Source of the DNA: Lachancea mirantina
Taxonomy: Eukaryota > Ascomycota > Saccharomycetes > Saccharomycetales > Saccharomycetaceae
Direction: 5' to 3'
Length of the DNA: 64,000 bases
NCBI GenBank assembly: GCA_900074745.1
Contig: LT598467.1
Location: forward strand, 1,054,001-1,118,000
Below the pieces are notes generated by a model, which saw only the letters and a program-made list of their open reading frames with translations, was not told the DNA's origin and searched no databases. The stretch's first letter is position 1; each line of letters begins with the position of its first letter. The translations under genes were made by a program, and so were the position numbers. Shown in pieces: positions 28,810-38,834 of this stretch.

Positions 28810-29790
28810 CTACGTTTTCTCCTTTTTGGCCGGTGGTGGTTTGACCGGCAGGTTTTCCTCGTTAATTCTTTTCCTAGACAGCACATACCTTCTTTCTCGA
28901 ATGCTAAAATCTCTTTCTTTAGTGATGTAAGCGTCTGACGCCAAGTTATCAGGTTCTTTCAATCCGCGTTCACGACCTGCGGATTTCTTCAATTGAATAA
29001 ACGACTCTACACCCACTGTTTCAAATCCAGGGGGTAGATTGTCTTTAAGATCGGATAACTCGAAAACGTTGATGTAGAAATTTAACAAGTCAAAATAGAC
29101 TTCGTTCAAAGAAGATTCGTCACTTTCAAAAAGTTGGTACCGAACATTGGGCCACGTCACGTCGGGTGAAAGTTCACAAGCTATCCGAAGTGCCGCTAAT
29201 GCAATGGTATGCTGCGGTACCATGAGTAATACTTCCAATTTCAGTGCGTCAAAAGCTACCAACCATGCTAAATGACACAAGTCATAACTTAAAAGAAGTT
29301 CTTTACCAAATTTGCACAAAATTTCGTCTATATGAATCGTTTGATTGATTCGATAATCGAAACAACAAGTCTCAAGGATTCGTAGTTCCAATTGAATGAC
29401 TCTTTTTTTGCAATTGTCCAATGCCTCAGGCGAAATTTTCAACATGCCTCGCAATCGCAAGGATTCAAGACAAATCTCTGTGATCTTCTTCATGGTCTCA
29501 ACTTGTTTGCAACTCAAGAACAGACAGCTTGTTGCTACATCATAGCAAATTTCTGTCTCGAATTTATTAAAAATATGGTATCTTTGGTAAAAATACATGG
29601 CTGTTTCTAAAGTTCTCCGGGGGAATTTGAATTGCGTACACATATCGCACAGAAATTTAAAAACCATAATCCTTCTTTGATTGTAACTTCTTCTATCAGG
29701 TATGGTATTCTTTTGAGCTGTCTTTATCTGTTCGCGGGTCAAATATGGTCTGGAAAGCACTATCTGCGTCTGAAATTGATTCACAGACAT
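28810..29790 (-). CDS. CTK2: CTDK-I cyclin-like subunit Ctk2
   Basis: Ctk2 (326 aa; yeast 323) is the cyclin partner of Ctk1 in CTDK-I, which phosphorylates Ser2 of the Pol II C-terminal domain. The start is the ATG at 29790 (MSVNQFQTQIVLSRPYLT); the frame extends 19 codons upstream only from a TTG. The cyclin box spans ~40-200 (RRIMVFKFLCDMCTQFKFPRRT, YDVATSCLFLSCKQVE). The basic tail (KPPPAKKEKT) could be a nuclear signal. In S. cerevisiae the gene is YJL006C, a short distance from the rest of this block. Confidence 0.95.
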   Translation of the reverse strand: MSVNQFQTQIVLSRPYLTREQIKTAQKNTIPDRRSYNQRRIMVFKFLCDMCTQFKFPRRTLETAMYFYQRYHIFNKFETEICYDVATSCLFLSCKQVETMKKITEICLESLRLRGMLKISPEALDNCKKRVIQLELRILETCCFDYRINQTIHIDEILCKFGKELLLSYDLCHLAWLVAFDALKLEVLLMVPQHTIALAALRIACELSPDVTWPNVRYQLFESDESSLNEVYFDLLNFYINVFELSDLKDNLPPGFETVGVESFIQLKKSAGRERGLKEPDNLASDAYITKERDFSIRERRYVLSRKRINEENLPVKPPPAKKEKT

Positions 29791-30346
29791 GATGGCGAAT
29801 CTATCTTGATCGCTGAATTCCAGCGGGCGCGGTTCCAGGCGTTCCAAACGTCCTTTGGCTTCTCGACTGTCTTGATATTAGGATATCAAGGAAATGCATG
29901 AGAAACTGTAGTTAAATTTTCATATATCATCAAGATTAGAGGAGAGCGTCTTTAACGAAGGATATGTCAAGAACAAGAGATGAATTTATTTAAGCGACTG
30001 AACCCCGTTGTTAGCAGATCAAGTAGCTCATGTTCTTGAGTAGAAATTATTCTAATTCTTAGTTTTTGCAGTTTTTTTAGGACTTATTTTCAAAGATATA
30101 CCGATCAAATTAAGGACTTTCTTTATAATTCTTCTCTGTCGCACCATGAAGGTATTATAAACCAGTCTGATGGCGAGCAACAACAATTATCTACCTCATC
30201 AAGGCTGTGTTTTTGTTAATTGTTTCTAAAGCGAGAGATCTCGGCCTTTCAAGCCTCTGAGATCTGTTAATATCAACTGGCAATTCCTTAGTTGTACATG
30301 CAACGTATGATTAATTCTATATTACGGTGAGCGGATTGCTCTTTTC
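29791..30346. other. Intergenic region CTK2-HCA4
   Basis: This 556-bp AT-rich spacer is upstream of CTK2 and downstream of HCA4. It contains an 8-bp-arm hairpin with a 4-nt loop (29871-29890, cttgatat/atatcaag) and AT-rich stretches suited to HCA4 3'-end formation. No gene is seen. Confidence 0.5.
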
Positions 30347-32641
30347 CTACCTGTGGATTAGCTTCGACGTGAGAGACTCCAATTCTTCCAACGTCTGAGG
30401 TTCTTCCACCTCAAAAACGGTATCATGTTTTCCATCGAGTTCGCTGTCGCTTGACTCTTGTCTCGACTGGTATTTCCTACGTTTCCGTGATGTTTCTTCA
30501 GGCTCAGCGTCAGAATCCATATCCTCAGACAAATTTGCCTCGTCCACCACAGCAGCGTCAAAATGAGCTTCATCTTCGGAGCTTTCCGACAATTCGGCTT
30601 CCATCTCACGACGCATGGCTTCTAGCCGTTTGCGTTTTTTCTCCTGTCTCTTCTCCTTGGCCACCTTCTTATCTTCTACATCCCTCTGGCTCATGGTCTC
30701 GAATTCTTTTCTCAAAAAGCTTTCCTTCTGCTCCTCTGCGCCTCCTTTTTTGTGAAAGTCTTCTTCTTCTTCAAGCTCGTAAATAGGATGAGCAGTACCT
30801 TCGTCATCGAACTTTAGCTTGGTTGCATTACCTTTGCTAGCCAGTGAAGCTTTTTTTGAAAGTGCCTTCTTTTGAGCTCTCCTTGAACCCGGTGCAATGA
30901 GCTCAGGTAAGTCTGCTTCTGCCAGGGCATGATCTGCTCTTTTTATGTTTATGAAATCATCTTCTTCGTCCTCTTCGGCCTGATCCTTGGTAATATTAAG
31001 ATAATGAGCACTCAAAACCGTTTGATTTTTCCTGTCAAACATCTTGTCAATCTTAGTTCTCACTTCTTTATTTTTTTTGATGACCTCTCCATCGCTATTT
31101 GCATTCGAGAGCGATAGCAATTGTCGAGACGTGTTTTTCAATTCTTTTGATGCTTCAGCAGCTTTACGACCTTTGAATTTAATTCTAGGTGCTCCCGGTA
31201 AACCCAGCGAGCTCGCAAACTCTTCGGTTGGCAATTCTTCGAATTTGAAAACTTGCTGATCCTTTTGAATGTAGATCGATCTGACATATGAGATAAAGGC
31301 CCTCTGCCCTAAGTATTTGAGTTCCGGATCCTTGAACAGCAGGGATTGTAATTGAGGTTTAATGGATTTTTTCTTTGATTGCTTGATGGTTAATTTATTG
31401 GGTTCAATCAGCCTCGTTTCTAGCCTTTTCAAAAACCCTTCTTCTTCCTGTGGCGTAAGCATGATGAGAGATTTTCCTTGTTTCCCGTAACGCGCACATC
31501 TGCCGACTCTGTGGATGTAAGTATCCACATCTTCAGGACAGTCCAATTGAACGACCCAGTCGACGGCAGGGAAATCGATTCCTCGTGCTACGACATCTGT
31601 GGCAAATAAGCAAGTATGCTGTGCCCTCTGGAACTTGACCATAGTCTCGGTACGTGCAGTCTGCTTCTGGCGACCATGTAAATTCATTAGAGAAATACCC
31701 GGTTGCATTTTCCTGAAAGTTTCATAAACGAAATGAACTTGCTTCGAACTCGATAGGAAGACGATCATCTTGGTCTTCAGATGTGTCTTGATAAAACTGA
31801 ACAGTATGTCAAGCTTATCCGGCAGTGGCACGGTAATGTAGGACTGTTGTAACGTTTCTGGCGTCGCTGGACCCTTTGACGTCTTCAAAGAGTTCACGTC
31901 TCCCACGGTCTTGTAGTCCGTTAAGGACAACCTTGCCAAATCTGAAACAGATTGGGACTGTGTCGCGGAAAATAAAAGCGTTTGTCTCGTGGGTGGTAGA
32001 TTGCTCACAATGGCGTCGAGCGTTTTCTTAAACCCCATGTCAAGACACCGGTCCGCTTCGTCTAGGACCAAAACTTGTAAATTGGACGTATTGAGACCTA
32101 CCGCTTGATCCATGTGATGCAAAATACGGCCCGGAGTTCCAATTAAAATATTGATCTTGGACATACGATCCAACTCGAATTTCACGTCTTTCCCACCGAT
32201 TACCAGACCCGCAGAAAAAGATGCGTGTCGTCCTATCTTCACCAAAACTTCGTAAATCTGCATGGCAAGCTCACGTGTTGGGGAGATAACCAGTGCACCA
32301 AGTCCGTCGAACTCTGTCCATTTTTCTCTGTAAAGTTTCTCAATGATCGGAATTAAAAAGGCCAAAGTCTTACCAGAACCGGTCTTAGCTGACGCAAGAA
32401 CGTCGTTACCCTTGAGAGACACTGGCATCGAGTCTTTTTGAATATCAGTCATTTTCACAAACGCAGATTCACGCAATCCTTTTAGTGTGCCATCGCTAAT
32501 GGGCAGATCTGTGAAAAAAGTAGGACGAGCCAACTTCACATCAAATTCCGCGACGCGAGTCTCCAGATCCTTGATATATTCATTTTCCCTTTTTCGAACC
32601 TCCTTACGAGCAGAAGTGGTCGATCTACCCTTCTTGGCCAT
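30347..32641 (-). CDS. HCA4: DEAD-box RNA helicase Hca4/Dbp4
   Basis: Hca4 (764 aa; yeast 770) is a nucleolar DEAD-box helicase of 18S rRNA maturation, needed to release the U14 snoRNA from pre-rRNA. Motifs in order are the Q-motif region ([13 protein letters not shown]), Walker A AKTGSGKT (85-92), PTRELA (121-126), GTPGR (168-172), DEAD (194-197), SAT and [11 protein letters not shown] long charged C-terminal part follows, with coiled-coil ([20 protein letters not shown]) and acidic clusters, as in the family. Two PAC words lie 46-63 bp upstream. It is divergent from PML1. Confidence 0.97.
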   Translation of the reverse strand: MAKKGRSTTSARKEVRKRENEYIKDLETRVAEFDVKLARPTFFTDLPISDGTLKGLRESAFVKMTDIQKDSMPVSLKGNDVLASAKTGSGKTLAFLIPIIEKLYREKWTEFDGLGALVISPTRELAMQIYEVLVKIGRHASFSAGLVIGGKDVKFELDRMSKINILIGTPGRILHHMDQAVGLNTSNLQVLVLDEADRCLDMGFKKTLDAIVSNLPPTRQTLLFSATQSQSVSDLARLSLTDYKTVGDVNSLKTSKGPATPETLQQSYITVPLPDKLDILFSFIKTHLKTKMIVFLSSSKQVHFVYETFRKMQPGISLMNLHGRQKQTARTETMVKFQRAQHTCLFATDVVARGIDFPAVDWVVQLDCPEDVDTYIHRVGRCARYGKQGKSLIMLTPQEEEGFLKRLETRLIEPNKLTIKQSKKKSIKPQLQSLLFKDPELKYLGQRAFISYVRSIYIQKDQQVFKFEELPTEEFASSLGLPGAPRIKFKGRKAAEASKELKNTSRQLLSLSNANSDGEVIKKNKEVRTKIDKMFDRKNQTVLSAHYLNITKDQAEEDEEDDFINIKRADHALAEADLPELIAPGSRRAQKKALSKKASLASKGNATKLKFDDEGTAHPIYELEEEEDFHKKGGAEEQKESFLRKEFETMSQRDVEDKKVAKEKRQEKKRKRLEAMRREMEAELSESSEDEAHFDAAVVDEANLSEDMDSDAEPEETSRKRRKYQSRQESSDSELDGKHDTVFEVEEPQTLEELESLTSKLIHR

Positions 32642-32686
32642 CGTTTAATATCAGCTTTTAGGCGGGGTTTTAGTATCGATCCTGCT

Positions 32687-32734
32687 GCGATGAGATGCGA
32701 TGAGTATCAAATTTTCCGGTTTTCGAAATTTTGA
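32687..32734 (-). promoter_or_regulatory. Double PAC and RRPE motif between HCA4 and PML1
   Basis: GCGATGAG occurs twice, at 32687-32694 and 32697-32704. A GAAATTTTGA (RRPE-like) follows at about 32724-32733. All are close upstream of HCA4, fitting its ribosome-biogenesis role. A CACGTG at 32750-32755 lies on the PML1 side. Confidence 0.75.
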
Positions 32735-32843
32735 AATAATCACTAAGTCACGTGATTGGGATCAGCACTTCAACAACTTGAAGCTCAAAGCTCATCACCA
32801 ACTCAAGAGTTGAAAGTATTGGCCAACATACGCATTATATTCC

Positions 32844-33470
32844 ATGTCCTTGAGTGGGAAAAGACCGTATGCAATTGAGAAGAAGAGTTCAAGCGTGACA
32901 TGGAAGAAGCCTCGTCAAAACTTGGAAAAAAGACGACCAACTTTACCCATATTTGAGCCCTCCGGGCTACTTGAGCTGGATTCTAATAACAAAAAGGGCA
33001 TTCACGTGCTACATGTCGAGCCGTTAAACGCGGTATCGCCAGAGACTTTTTACCGAAATCGCCGGGTTCCAAAGTTCCGTCAGTGCCGTTTCCGTGCTGT
33101 GGTGTATCGCGACGGCCAAGAGGAGCCAATCGAGACGTATGACTTATTCGAAAAAAGCAGTTATTTGGTCGGGAGGGCATTGGGTGACAAGCAGGGCGAC
33201 AAAGAAACACCTGAAGACGCGGAAATTGTCCTCGCAGATATCAAAATTCCCGACGAAACTTGTTCCAAGCAGCATTGCGTAATACAGTTCCGTGAAATTG
33301 ACAGCGAATTGAAGGTACATGTTATGGATTTAGAATCCTCTAACGGTACGGTTCTCAACGCTGTTGAACTACCAGCCACTCGTTTTGTAGAGCTCCATTC
33401 TGAAGACTGCTTGCGGTTTACTGTTCACCGTAGTGATTCTCAGTATTCAGTCATATTTGTTGCTGGATGA
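32844..33470 (+). CDS. PML1: RES complex FHA-domain subunit Pml1
   Basis: Pml1 (208 aa; yeast 204) belongs to the RES complex (Bud13-Snu17-Pml1), which retains unspliced pre-mRNA in the nucleus and promotes splicing. Residues 1-45 are basic and presumably disordered (the Snu17-binding tail in the homologue). The FHA domain covers ~105-205, with GR in SYLVGRALG, SKQHCVIQF and the SSNGTVLN loop. In S. cerevisiae the gene is YLR016C, away from the YJL block that surrounds it here. Confidence 0.93.
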   Translation: MSLSGKRPYAIEKKSSSVTWKKPRQNLEKRRPTLPIFEPSGLLELDSNNKKGIHVLHVEPLNAVSPETFYRNRRVPKFRQCRFRAVVYRDGQEEPIETYDLFEKSSYLVGRALGDKQGDKETPEDAEIVLADIKIPDETCSKQHCVIQFREIDSELKVHVMDLESSNGTVLNAVELPATRFVELHSEDCLRFTVHRSDSQYSVIFVAG

Positions 33471-33560
33471 GCAGGCCTAGAGCTCTAATGATGCTAATGA
33501 AAATTTAAACTATATATATATTAACATGGATTGACAAATACGAAATGCCTACAAGCGAAT

Positions 33561-35597
33561 TTACAACTCGTCGTGATCGAAGTAGTCATCTTCATCGTCT
33601 TCATCCTCGTCAGCGTCGTAAGCGGACTCGGCGCCAGCTCCGTAGAGTTTAGAAGTAATTGGGTATGCGACTTGAGACAAGGATTCGAATTTTTCCTTGA
33701 AATCCTCAGTGACAGCCGAGTCGGAGTTGTCTTCCAACCATTCGAACACGTCGTTGACAGCGTCCAATAACGTCTCTTTGTCGTCCTCTTCCAATTTGTC
33801 GGCCAATTCGGCGGTAACAGAATTCTTCAAAGAGTGCGCGTAGTTTTCCAAATGGTTACGCGCTTCGATCTTGTCTCTCAACTCGGCGTCTTCAGAAGCG
33901 TACTTTTCAGCATCTTCGACCATTTTCTCGATTTGGTCCTTTGTCAAACGACCCTTGTCGTTGGTGATGGTAATGGATTCAGATTTGCCCGTGCCCTTGT
34001 CGGTGGCAGAAACCTTTAGAATACCGTTGGCATCCAAACCGAAAGTAACCTCGATTTGAGGGACACCTCTGGGAGCAGAAGGAATTCCAGTGAGTTCGAA
34101 TTGACCCAATCTGTTGTTGTCCTTGGCCAAAGTTCTTTCACCTTCGTAAACTTGGATCATGACAGTTTGTTGGTTGTCCACAGCGGTAGAGAAGATTTGA
34201 GACTTCTTCGTGGGGATGTTGGTGTTTCTCTTGATCAATGGGGTCATGACACCGCCTGTGGTTTCAATACCTAGGGTCAAGGCGTTGACGTCCAGCAAGA
34301 CTAGATCTTCCGCACCTTCCTCGCCAGACAAAACACCTGCTTGAACAGCTGCACCAAAAGCAACAGCTTCGTCAGGGTTGATGCCCTTGGAAGCCTTCTT
34401 ACCGTTGAAAAAAGTTTCCAAAAGTTGCTGAACTTTTGGAATTCTAGTAGAACCACCTACAAGAACAATGTCGTCAATATCTTCTTTCTTGACACCAGCA
34501 TCTTCCAAGACTTTTTCGACCGGTTTCAATGTTCTCTTAAAGAAATCCAAGTTTAATTCTTCGAATTTGGCTCTGGTCAAAGTTTCACTGAAATCAATGC
34601 CGTCCACGAACGAGTCGATCTCAACACGTGTAGACATTTGACTCGACAAAGTTCGCTTGGCCTTTTCGGCCTCTCTCTTCAATTTCGCAAGCGCTTTGTT
34701 GTTGTCGCTAACATCGATGCCATGCTTCTTCTTGAATAATTTGATGAAATGACGAACAATCTTGTTGTCAAAATCTTCACCACCCAAATGGGTGTCACCG
34801 GCGGTAGCTTGCACTTCGAACACACCGTTCTCGATAGACAGCAGAGAGACGTCGAAGGTACCACCACCCAGGTCGTATACGATGATCTGGTGCTCGTCTT
34901 CCGTCTTGTCCAAACCGTACGCAATAGCAGCGGCAGTAGGTTCGTTCACAATTCTCAAAATGTTGAGCCCCGCGATGGTACCGGCATCTTTGGTAGCTTG
35001 TCTTTGCGCGTCATTGAAGTACGCAGGCACAGTGACCACGGCGTGAGTAACTTTTTTGCCCAAATAATCTTCAGCGATTTGCTTCATTTTACCCAAAATC
35101 ATCGCAGAGACTTCTTCGGGAGTGAATAATTTGTCTTCGCCCTTAACCTCGACCTTGACGACCGGTTTCCCGTCTTTGTTAACCACCTCAAAGGGTAAAT
35201 GCTTCAAGTCCCTTTGTACGGACTTGTCGTTGTAACGTAACCCAATGAATCTCTTGACGTCATAAATCGTGTTTTTAGGATTAGCAGCCACTTGGTTCTT
35301 TGCCGCATCACCGATGAGTCTTTCGTCTTCCGTAAAAGCCACGTACGAGGGTGTGATTCTGTTACCTTGTTCATTGGCCAAAATCTCGGTTTTGCCGTTC
35401 TTCATGACCGCGACACACGAATACGTGGTACCCAAATCGATACCGATCACAGTACCATAGTTTTCAGGATCCTCAGTCGCCTTGACCAGCACTCTAGACG
35501 ACTTCGATCCCCCCGATAGCGGTAGTACCACTAAAAACAGCGTGTACACTATAGCCGCGAACGGCACTAACCAACCGTTTCTGGCTCTGCCAAACAT
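33561..35597 (-). CDS. KAR2: ER Hsp70 chaperone BiP/Kar2
   Basis: Kar2 (678 aa; yeast 682) is the ER-lumen Hsp70 for translocation, folding, ER-associated degradation and karyogamy. The start is the ATG at 35597 (MFGRARNGW); the frame extends 35 codons upstream only from a TTG. Residues ~10-28 are the hydrophobic signal-peptide core. The ATPase domain begins with [13 protein letters not shown] (52) and carries the phosphate loop [13 protein letters not shown]; the interdomain linker is DLVLLDV. The substrate domain and helical lid follow. It ends in an acidic stretch and the retention signal HDEL. Its promoter carries a heat-shock element and a UPRE-like site. Confidence 0.99.
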   Translation of the reverse strand: MFGRARNGWLVPFAAIVYTLFLVVLPLSGGSKSSRVLVKATEDPENYGTVIGIDLGTTYSCVAVMKNGKTEILANEQGNRITPSYVAFTEDERLIGDAAKNQVAANPKNTIYDVKRFIGLRYNDKSVQRDLKHLPFEVVNKDGKPVVKVEVKGEDKLFTPEEVSAMILGKMKQIAEDYLGKKVTHAVVTVPAYFNDAQRQATKDAGTIAGLNILRIVNEPTAAAIAYGLDKTEDEHQIIVYDLGGGTFDVSLLSIENGVFEVQATAGDTHLGGEDFDNKIVRHFIKLFKKKHGIDVSDNNKALAKLKREAEKAKRTLSSQMSTRVEIDSFVDGIDFSETLTRAKFEELNLDFFKRTLKPVEKVLEDAGVKKEDIDDIVLVGGSTRIPKVQQLLETFFNGKKASKGINPDEAVAFGAAVQAGVLSGEEGAEDLVLLDVNALTLGIETTGGVMTPLIKRNTNIPTKKSQIFSTAVDNQQTVMIQVYEGERTLAKDNNRLGQFELTGIPSAPRGVPQIEVTFGLDANGILKVSATDKGTGKSESITITNDKGRLTKDQIEKMVEDAEKYASEDAELRDKIEARNHLENYAHSLKNSVTAELADKLEEDDKETLLDAVNDVFEWLEDNSDSAVTEDFKEKFESLSQVAYPITSKLYGAGAESAYDADEDEDDEDDYFDHDEL

Positions 35598-36393
35598 TGT
35601 ATCCCGATTTAGCTGCTTTCGTCGACTGCTTTTGATTAAAACAGTGTCTTGCACAAACTTAAAGGGGCCTGTTTTAGACGCTCTTTTGCGAGTTGTATTC
35701 AACGGTAATTATATTATACCGTTTCAGAATAAGCCGCTTTTATATAGATCTGTGTGGCAAAACGAAAACGAAAAGACACGTTGTTAAGTTCAGACAGGTT
35801 TTTTCCAGAATATTCACGCGACACTATTTTCGTGAATCGTGATATATATAACCAGAACGCGAAAAAACTAAGACATGCCTTGCAAGCGGAGCACGCAACG
35901 GTTGCAGACGGAGCCGAGTAGAGTAGTTCTCGAGTGAGAGAATCTGCTTTCGAATCCTGTAAATTGTGAAAGAAAAGTCACGAGGTTTACGTGATATCAC
36001 GTGACTTCGTCCCTTGACATTTTAGCGCTCCCAGCAGCTGTCTGGCAGAGGCCACACAATTCTAGCGACACCATTCAGCTTCTGTTTCGCGCTTCGTAGG
36101 GCGCATGACGCTCTCGAGACCGATCTTCAATATCGAATTCGCTTCCGTACACAGCGATCTTTCGGATTTTCAAGCTTTGCCTCAACGATTTACAACGCTA
36201 GAACGGCAGCTCCCTGATCCCATCCTCTCGTCTCATTCTCCCGACTAGACGGTCACACTGTACCCTGTTTCCATGCCCATTACTTATCATTTATTCAACG
36301 TGCACAAAGCTCGCTTACGCTAATCTTCCAACGGTGAAAATTTCAAGCTTCTCATCGCATGGAGACTCATAGAATCCCACAACGAGCAATGCG
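35598..36393. other. Divergent intergenic region KAR2-TAD2
   Basis: This 796-bp region contains the KAR2 promoter elements listed separately and a 14-bp perfect palindrome at 35989-36002 (acgtgatatcacgt). An overlapping CACGTG at 35998-36003 probably serves TAD2. No additional gene is seen. Confidence 0.55.
35739..35815 (-). promoter_or_regulatory. KAR2 promoter: HSE, UPRE-like site and TATA box
   Basis: Reading toward KAR2, a perfect heat-shock element TTC-NN-GAA-NN-TTC lies at 35803-35815. CAACGTGTC at 35775-35783 resembles the ACGTGT-type Hac1 site. TATATAAA lies at 35739-35746, about 142 bp from the ATG. This matches the HSE-UPRE-TATA logic of the yeast KAR2 promoter. The Hac1 site is the least certain part. 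Confidence 0.7.
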
Positions 36394-37161
36394 ATGGAGC
36401 AACGTATGAAGGAAATGAAACCGATAACGGGTAATGATTGGCAGCATATGCGCACGGCGACGAAATTGGCCCGGTACGCTTTGGATCACGACGAGACTCC
36501 TGTAGCGTGCATTTTCGTGCACACACCCACCAACCAGATCCTGGCTTACGGGCTCAACGACACCAACAAATCGCTCACGGGCGTCGCACACGCAGAATTC
36601 ATGGGCATTGCGCAGATACAACGCGCCACGGGCGCACACGACCGTGAGATTTATAAGGATATCACTCTGTACGTGACCGTTGAACCCTGTATCATGTGTG
36701 CGTCTGCGCTCAAACAGCTTGGGCTGCGGCGGGTCGTGTTTGGTTGCGGTAACGAGCGGTTTGGAGGCAATGGCTCTATCTTGTCAATCCATTCGGACGA
36801 ATCCACCGCTGCCGCGAACAAGTACAGCTCTGTACCGGGCCTTTTGCGGAAAGAAGCGATCTTGCTGCTGCGATACTTTTACGTGCGGGAAAACGAGCGA
36901 TCGCCCAACCCGCGAGTCAAGGCAGAGCGGAAACTGGACTTGGAGACTTTCCCGCCGATGGAATGGTCACGGTACGTTGACAGAGACGAGTTCATGCACT
37001 GTTTTGGTGCTGAAAACGTGAGACATTTTGACGACAAAACGGACCTGCGCGACCAAGTTGAGTGGGGGCTCATTGACGAGCCGCACGACAAGGTACTGGA
37101 GTTGATCCAGCGGCAATGTGACGCATTTCGACTCCACACGGCCAAAAAATTCAAAAGTTAG
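36394..37161 (+). CDS. TAD2: tRNA adenosine deaminase catalytic subunit Tad2
   Basis: Tad2 (255 aa; yeast 250) forms the heterodimer with Tad3 that converts A34 to inosine in tRNA anticodons. The cytidine-deaminase fold is evident: H66-A-E68 supplies a zinc ligand and the proton-shuttling Glu, and PC99IMC102 supplies the other two zinc ligands. The C-terminal third is charged. The start is the first ATG at 36394; a second in-frame Met at residue 5 is possible. It converges with SNX4 (25-bp gap), as YJL035/036. Confidence 0.96.
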   Translation: MEQRMKEMKPITGNDWQHMRTATKLARYALDHDETPVACIFVHTPTNQILAYGLNDTNKSLTGVAHAEFMGIAQIQRATGAHDREIYKDITLYVTVEPCIMCASALKQLGLRRVVFGCGNERFGGNGSILSIHSDESTAAANKYSSVPGLLRKEAILLLRYFYVRENERSPNPRVKAERKLDLETFPPMEWSRYVDRDEFMHCFGAENVRHFDDKTDLRDQVEWGLIDEPHDKVLELIQRQCDAFRLHTAKKFKS

Positions 37162-37186
37162 GCAAGCATCGCGCGTAGGCGAACTT

Positions 37187-38521
37187 TCAAAGACCCTGTT
37201 CGACTTTGCTCCAGGTGTCGACCATTTTTTGGTAAAATTCTATCTGATTATCGGCCAACGCGGTGAGCGAGCTTTTCAATTCTTTGGTCTTGATACCTTC
37301 GAAAATATTGACCTCTTTCAAAACCTCGCGCTCGAACGCGTCTGCGACTTCTTTGGCGTTCTCCACTTCCGTGGTCAAGGAACCGATTTTGGTTTCCAAC
37401 TTGGATATTTTGTCGCGTCTTGCGACTTCTTGGTTTATGCCTGCCAGTTCCTCGAGCTTGCTGGCAAAATAGTTACTACCGCCGTACCCAGAAACAAGGT
37501 TATTTTTCTCGTTAATAGATTTTGTCAAATAGTCGTTCAATTCCTCGTAATCGATTTGTTTCTGGTCCTTAAGCTTGATGGTCTGCTTCACGTTGTCGAT
37601 GTAGTGCTCCATGTCCTTGAGATCAACGATGTACTCGTAGTCGAGATATTTGCTCACGTCTCGCAACCCATACGAGAGTTGGCTTATCCCCTCGTTGAAA
37701 GTCTTGACTTTTGCACACAACGCTTTGTCGCTCTCGGAGCCGTCCGAGACCAGTTCTTGCAACTCACGTAGGCTCTGACTGAACTTCCCGAAATCATCGG
37801 ATATGGCTTCTTGTCGCTTCACGACGCGATGGAAGATCTTATCGATCTTGGAGACGTTGTGGTCGAGTTTTTCGCTTTTCTCTTTGATCTCGGTGAACTC
37901 TTCGCTCTGGTTATGGACCGTTTTGAAAGCGTTCATGAGTGCGTCGCTCACTTCTTCTTTGTTGGCGACAAGCGTGCCGGAAAGAGTGCGACGATACGCG
38001 TCCCAGTCGCTACTGACCAAAAACGTTTCGAGCATACGCGACTGTGAGAGTACCGGATGCTCCGAAATGCGTCTCAGGAAATTCTGAAGGCTGTGACAGC
38101 GTTTCTGGGTGAAACTGTGGCCGAAACGGTCGCCGGCGATGTATTGGAGCACTTTTTTGTCTGGTAAAGGCGGAACGATGCAGGACGGGTGGTCCTGCGT
38201 GAGAACGGTGTGCAATAGCACGAAGTCGCTGTAGCGGCGGTGCACAACGATAATGTCGGTGGGTTTCTTGGATTTGTCGGCGATGTGCAATTGACGGCGA
38301 CGGTGGGCGGGATTGGGCCGGTTGTCGATCTTGGTGGAAATCTGGTAAGTGACGTACGAGGACGAGGCCTTGACCTGGTCGGCGCGCTGTTTCTGGGGGT
38401 CCGAGACCAGGATCGAGAGGTGGGAACAGACAGGGGAGTCTTGCGCGGGGTTGCGCGTGGAATCACGCGGAGAATCGGGGCCGGAGGCCGGGTCGCGGGG
38501 CAATTCGGTAGAGTCTGGCAT
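37187..38521 (-). CDS. SNX4: Sorting nexin Snx4
   Basis: Snx4 (444 aa; yeast 423) is a PX-BAR protein that recycles the SNARE Snc1 from endosomes to the Golgi and acts in selective autophagy with Atg20. The start is the ATG at 38521 ([10 protein letters not shown]); the frame extends upstream only from a GTG. Residues ~1-45 are polar and Pro/Ser-rich. The PX domain follows, with the phosphoinositide-binding RRYSDF and the PPLPDKK loop. Then comes the BAR region of long helices ([50 protein letters not shown]). The 5' third of the gene is GC-rich, like the region upstream. Confidence 0.96.
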   Translation of the reverse strand: MPDSTELPRDPASGPDSPRDSTRNPAQDSPVCSHLSILVSDPQKQRADQVKASSSYVTYQISTKIDNRPNPAHRRRQLHIADKSKKPTDIIVVHRRYSDFVLLHTVLTQDHPSCIVPPLPDKKVLQYIAGDRFGHSFTQKRCHSLQNFLRRISEHPVLSQSRMLETFLVSSDWDAYRRTLSGTLVANKEEVSDALMNAFKTVHNQSEEFTEIKEKSEKLDHNVSKIDKIFHRVVKRQEAISDDFGKFSQSLRELQELVSDGSESDKALCAKVKTFNEGISQLSYGLRDVSKYLDYEYIVDLKDMEHYIDNVKQTIKLKDQKQIDYEELNDYLTKSINEKNNLVSGYGGSNYFASKLEELAGINQEVARRDKISKLETKIGSLTTEVENAKEVADAFEREVLKEVNIFEGIKTKELKSSLTALADNQIEFYQKMVDTWSKVEQGL

Positions 38522-38834
38522 GGTGGGCGAGGGCGAGCGGTTACCTGGGCAGTGGTTGTGGCAGGGGTGGTTTAGCGGAAGAGCACCGCTTGTGATGGGT
38601 CTCTTTGGTGGGCGGAGGATCACAGAGCACGGGGATGAGAAGGGGCGGCGGGCGGCGGCACGTGACCGCGTCGCATGTCACGAAAGCACGTGCTGGTGCA
38701 CGTGACTGGCCGCAGTCACGTGACTGTCTCACCTTGCACGGCGGGTGGTCTGCGCGGGGCGGGTATTCTTAATGTCTATCTAGCGGATACACAAGCGCCC
38801 TGGGGCGTAAAAACGAACTATGGTGCGCATAAGC
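38522..38834. promoter_or_regulatory. SNX4 promoter with four CACGTG sites
   Basis: This 313-bp region lies upstream of SNX4 and downstream of the wall-protein gene. Four CACGTG E-boxes occur in 64 bp, at 38659-38664, 38687-38692, 38699-38704 and 38717-38722. The last two form a perfect hairpin of 10-bp arms with loop gccg. CACGTG is bound by Cbf1, Pho4 and Tye7; the sequence does not say which acts here. Confidence 0.65.

Noticed and set aside
35930-35970. tRNA-like TTTCGAATCCTG upstream of TAD2
   Set aside because: No acceptor, D or anticodon stem can be folded around it, and the B box is imperfect.
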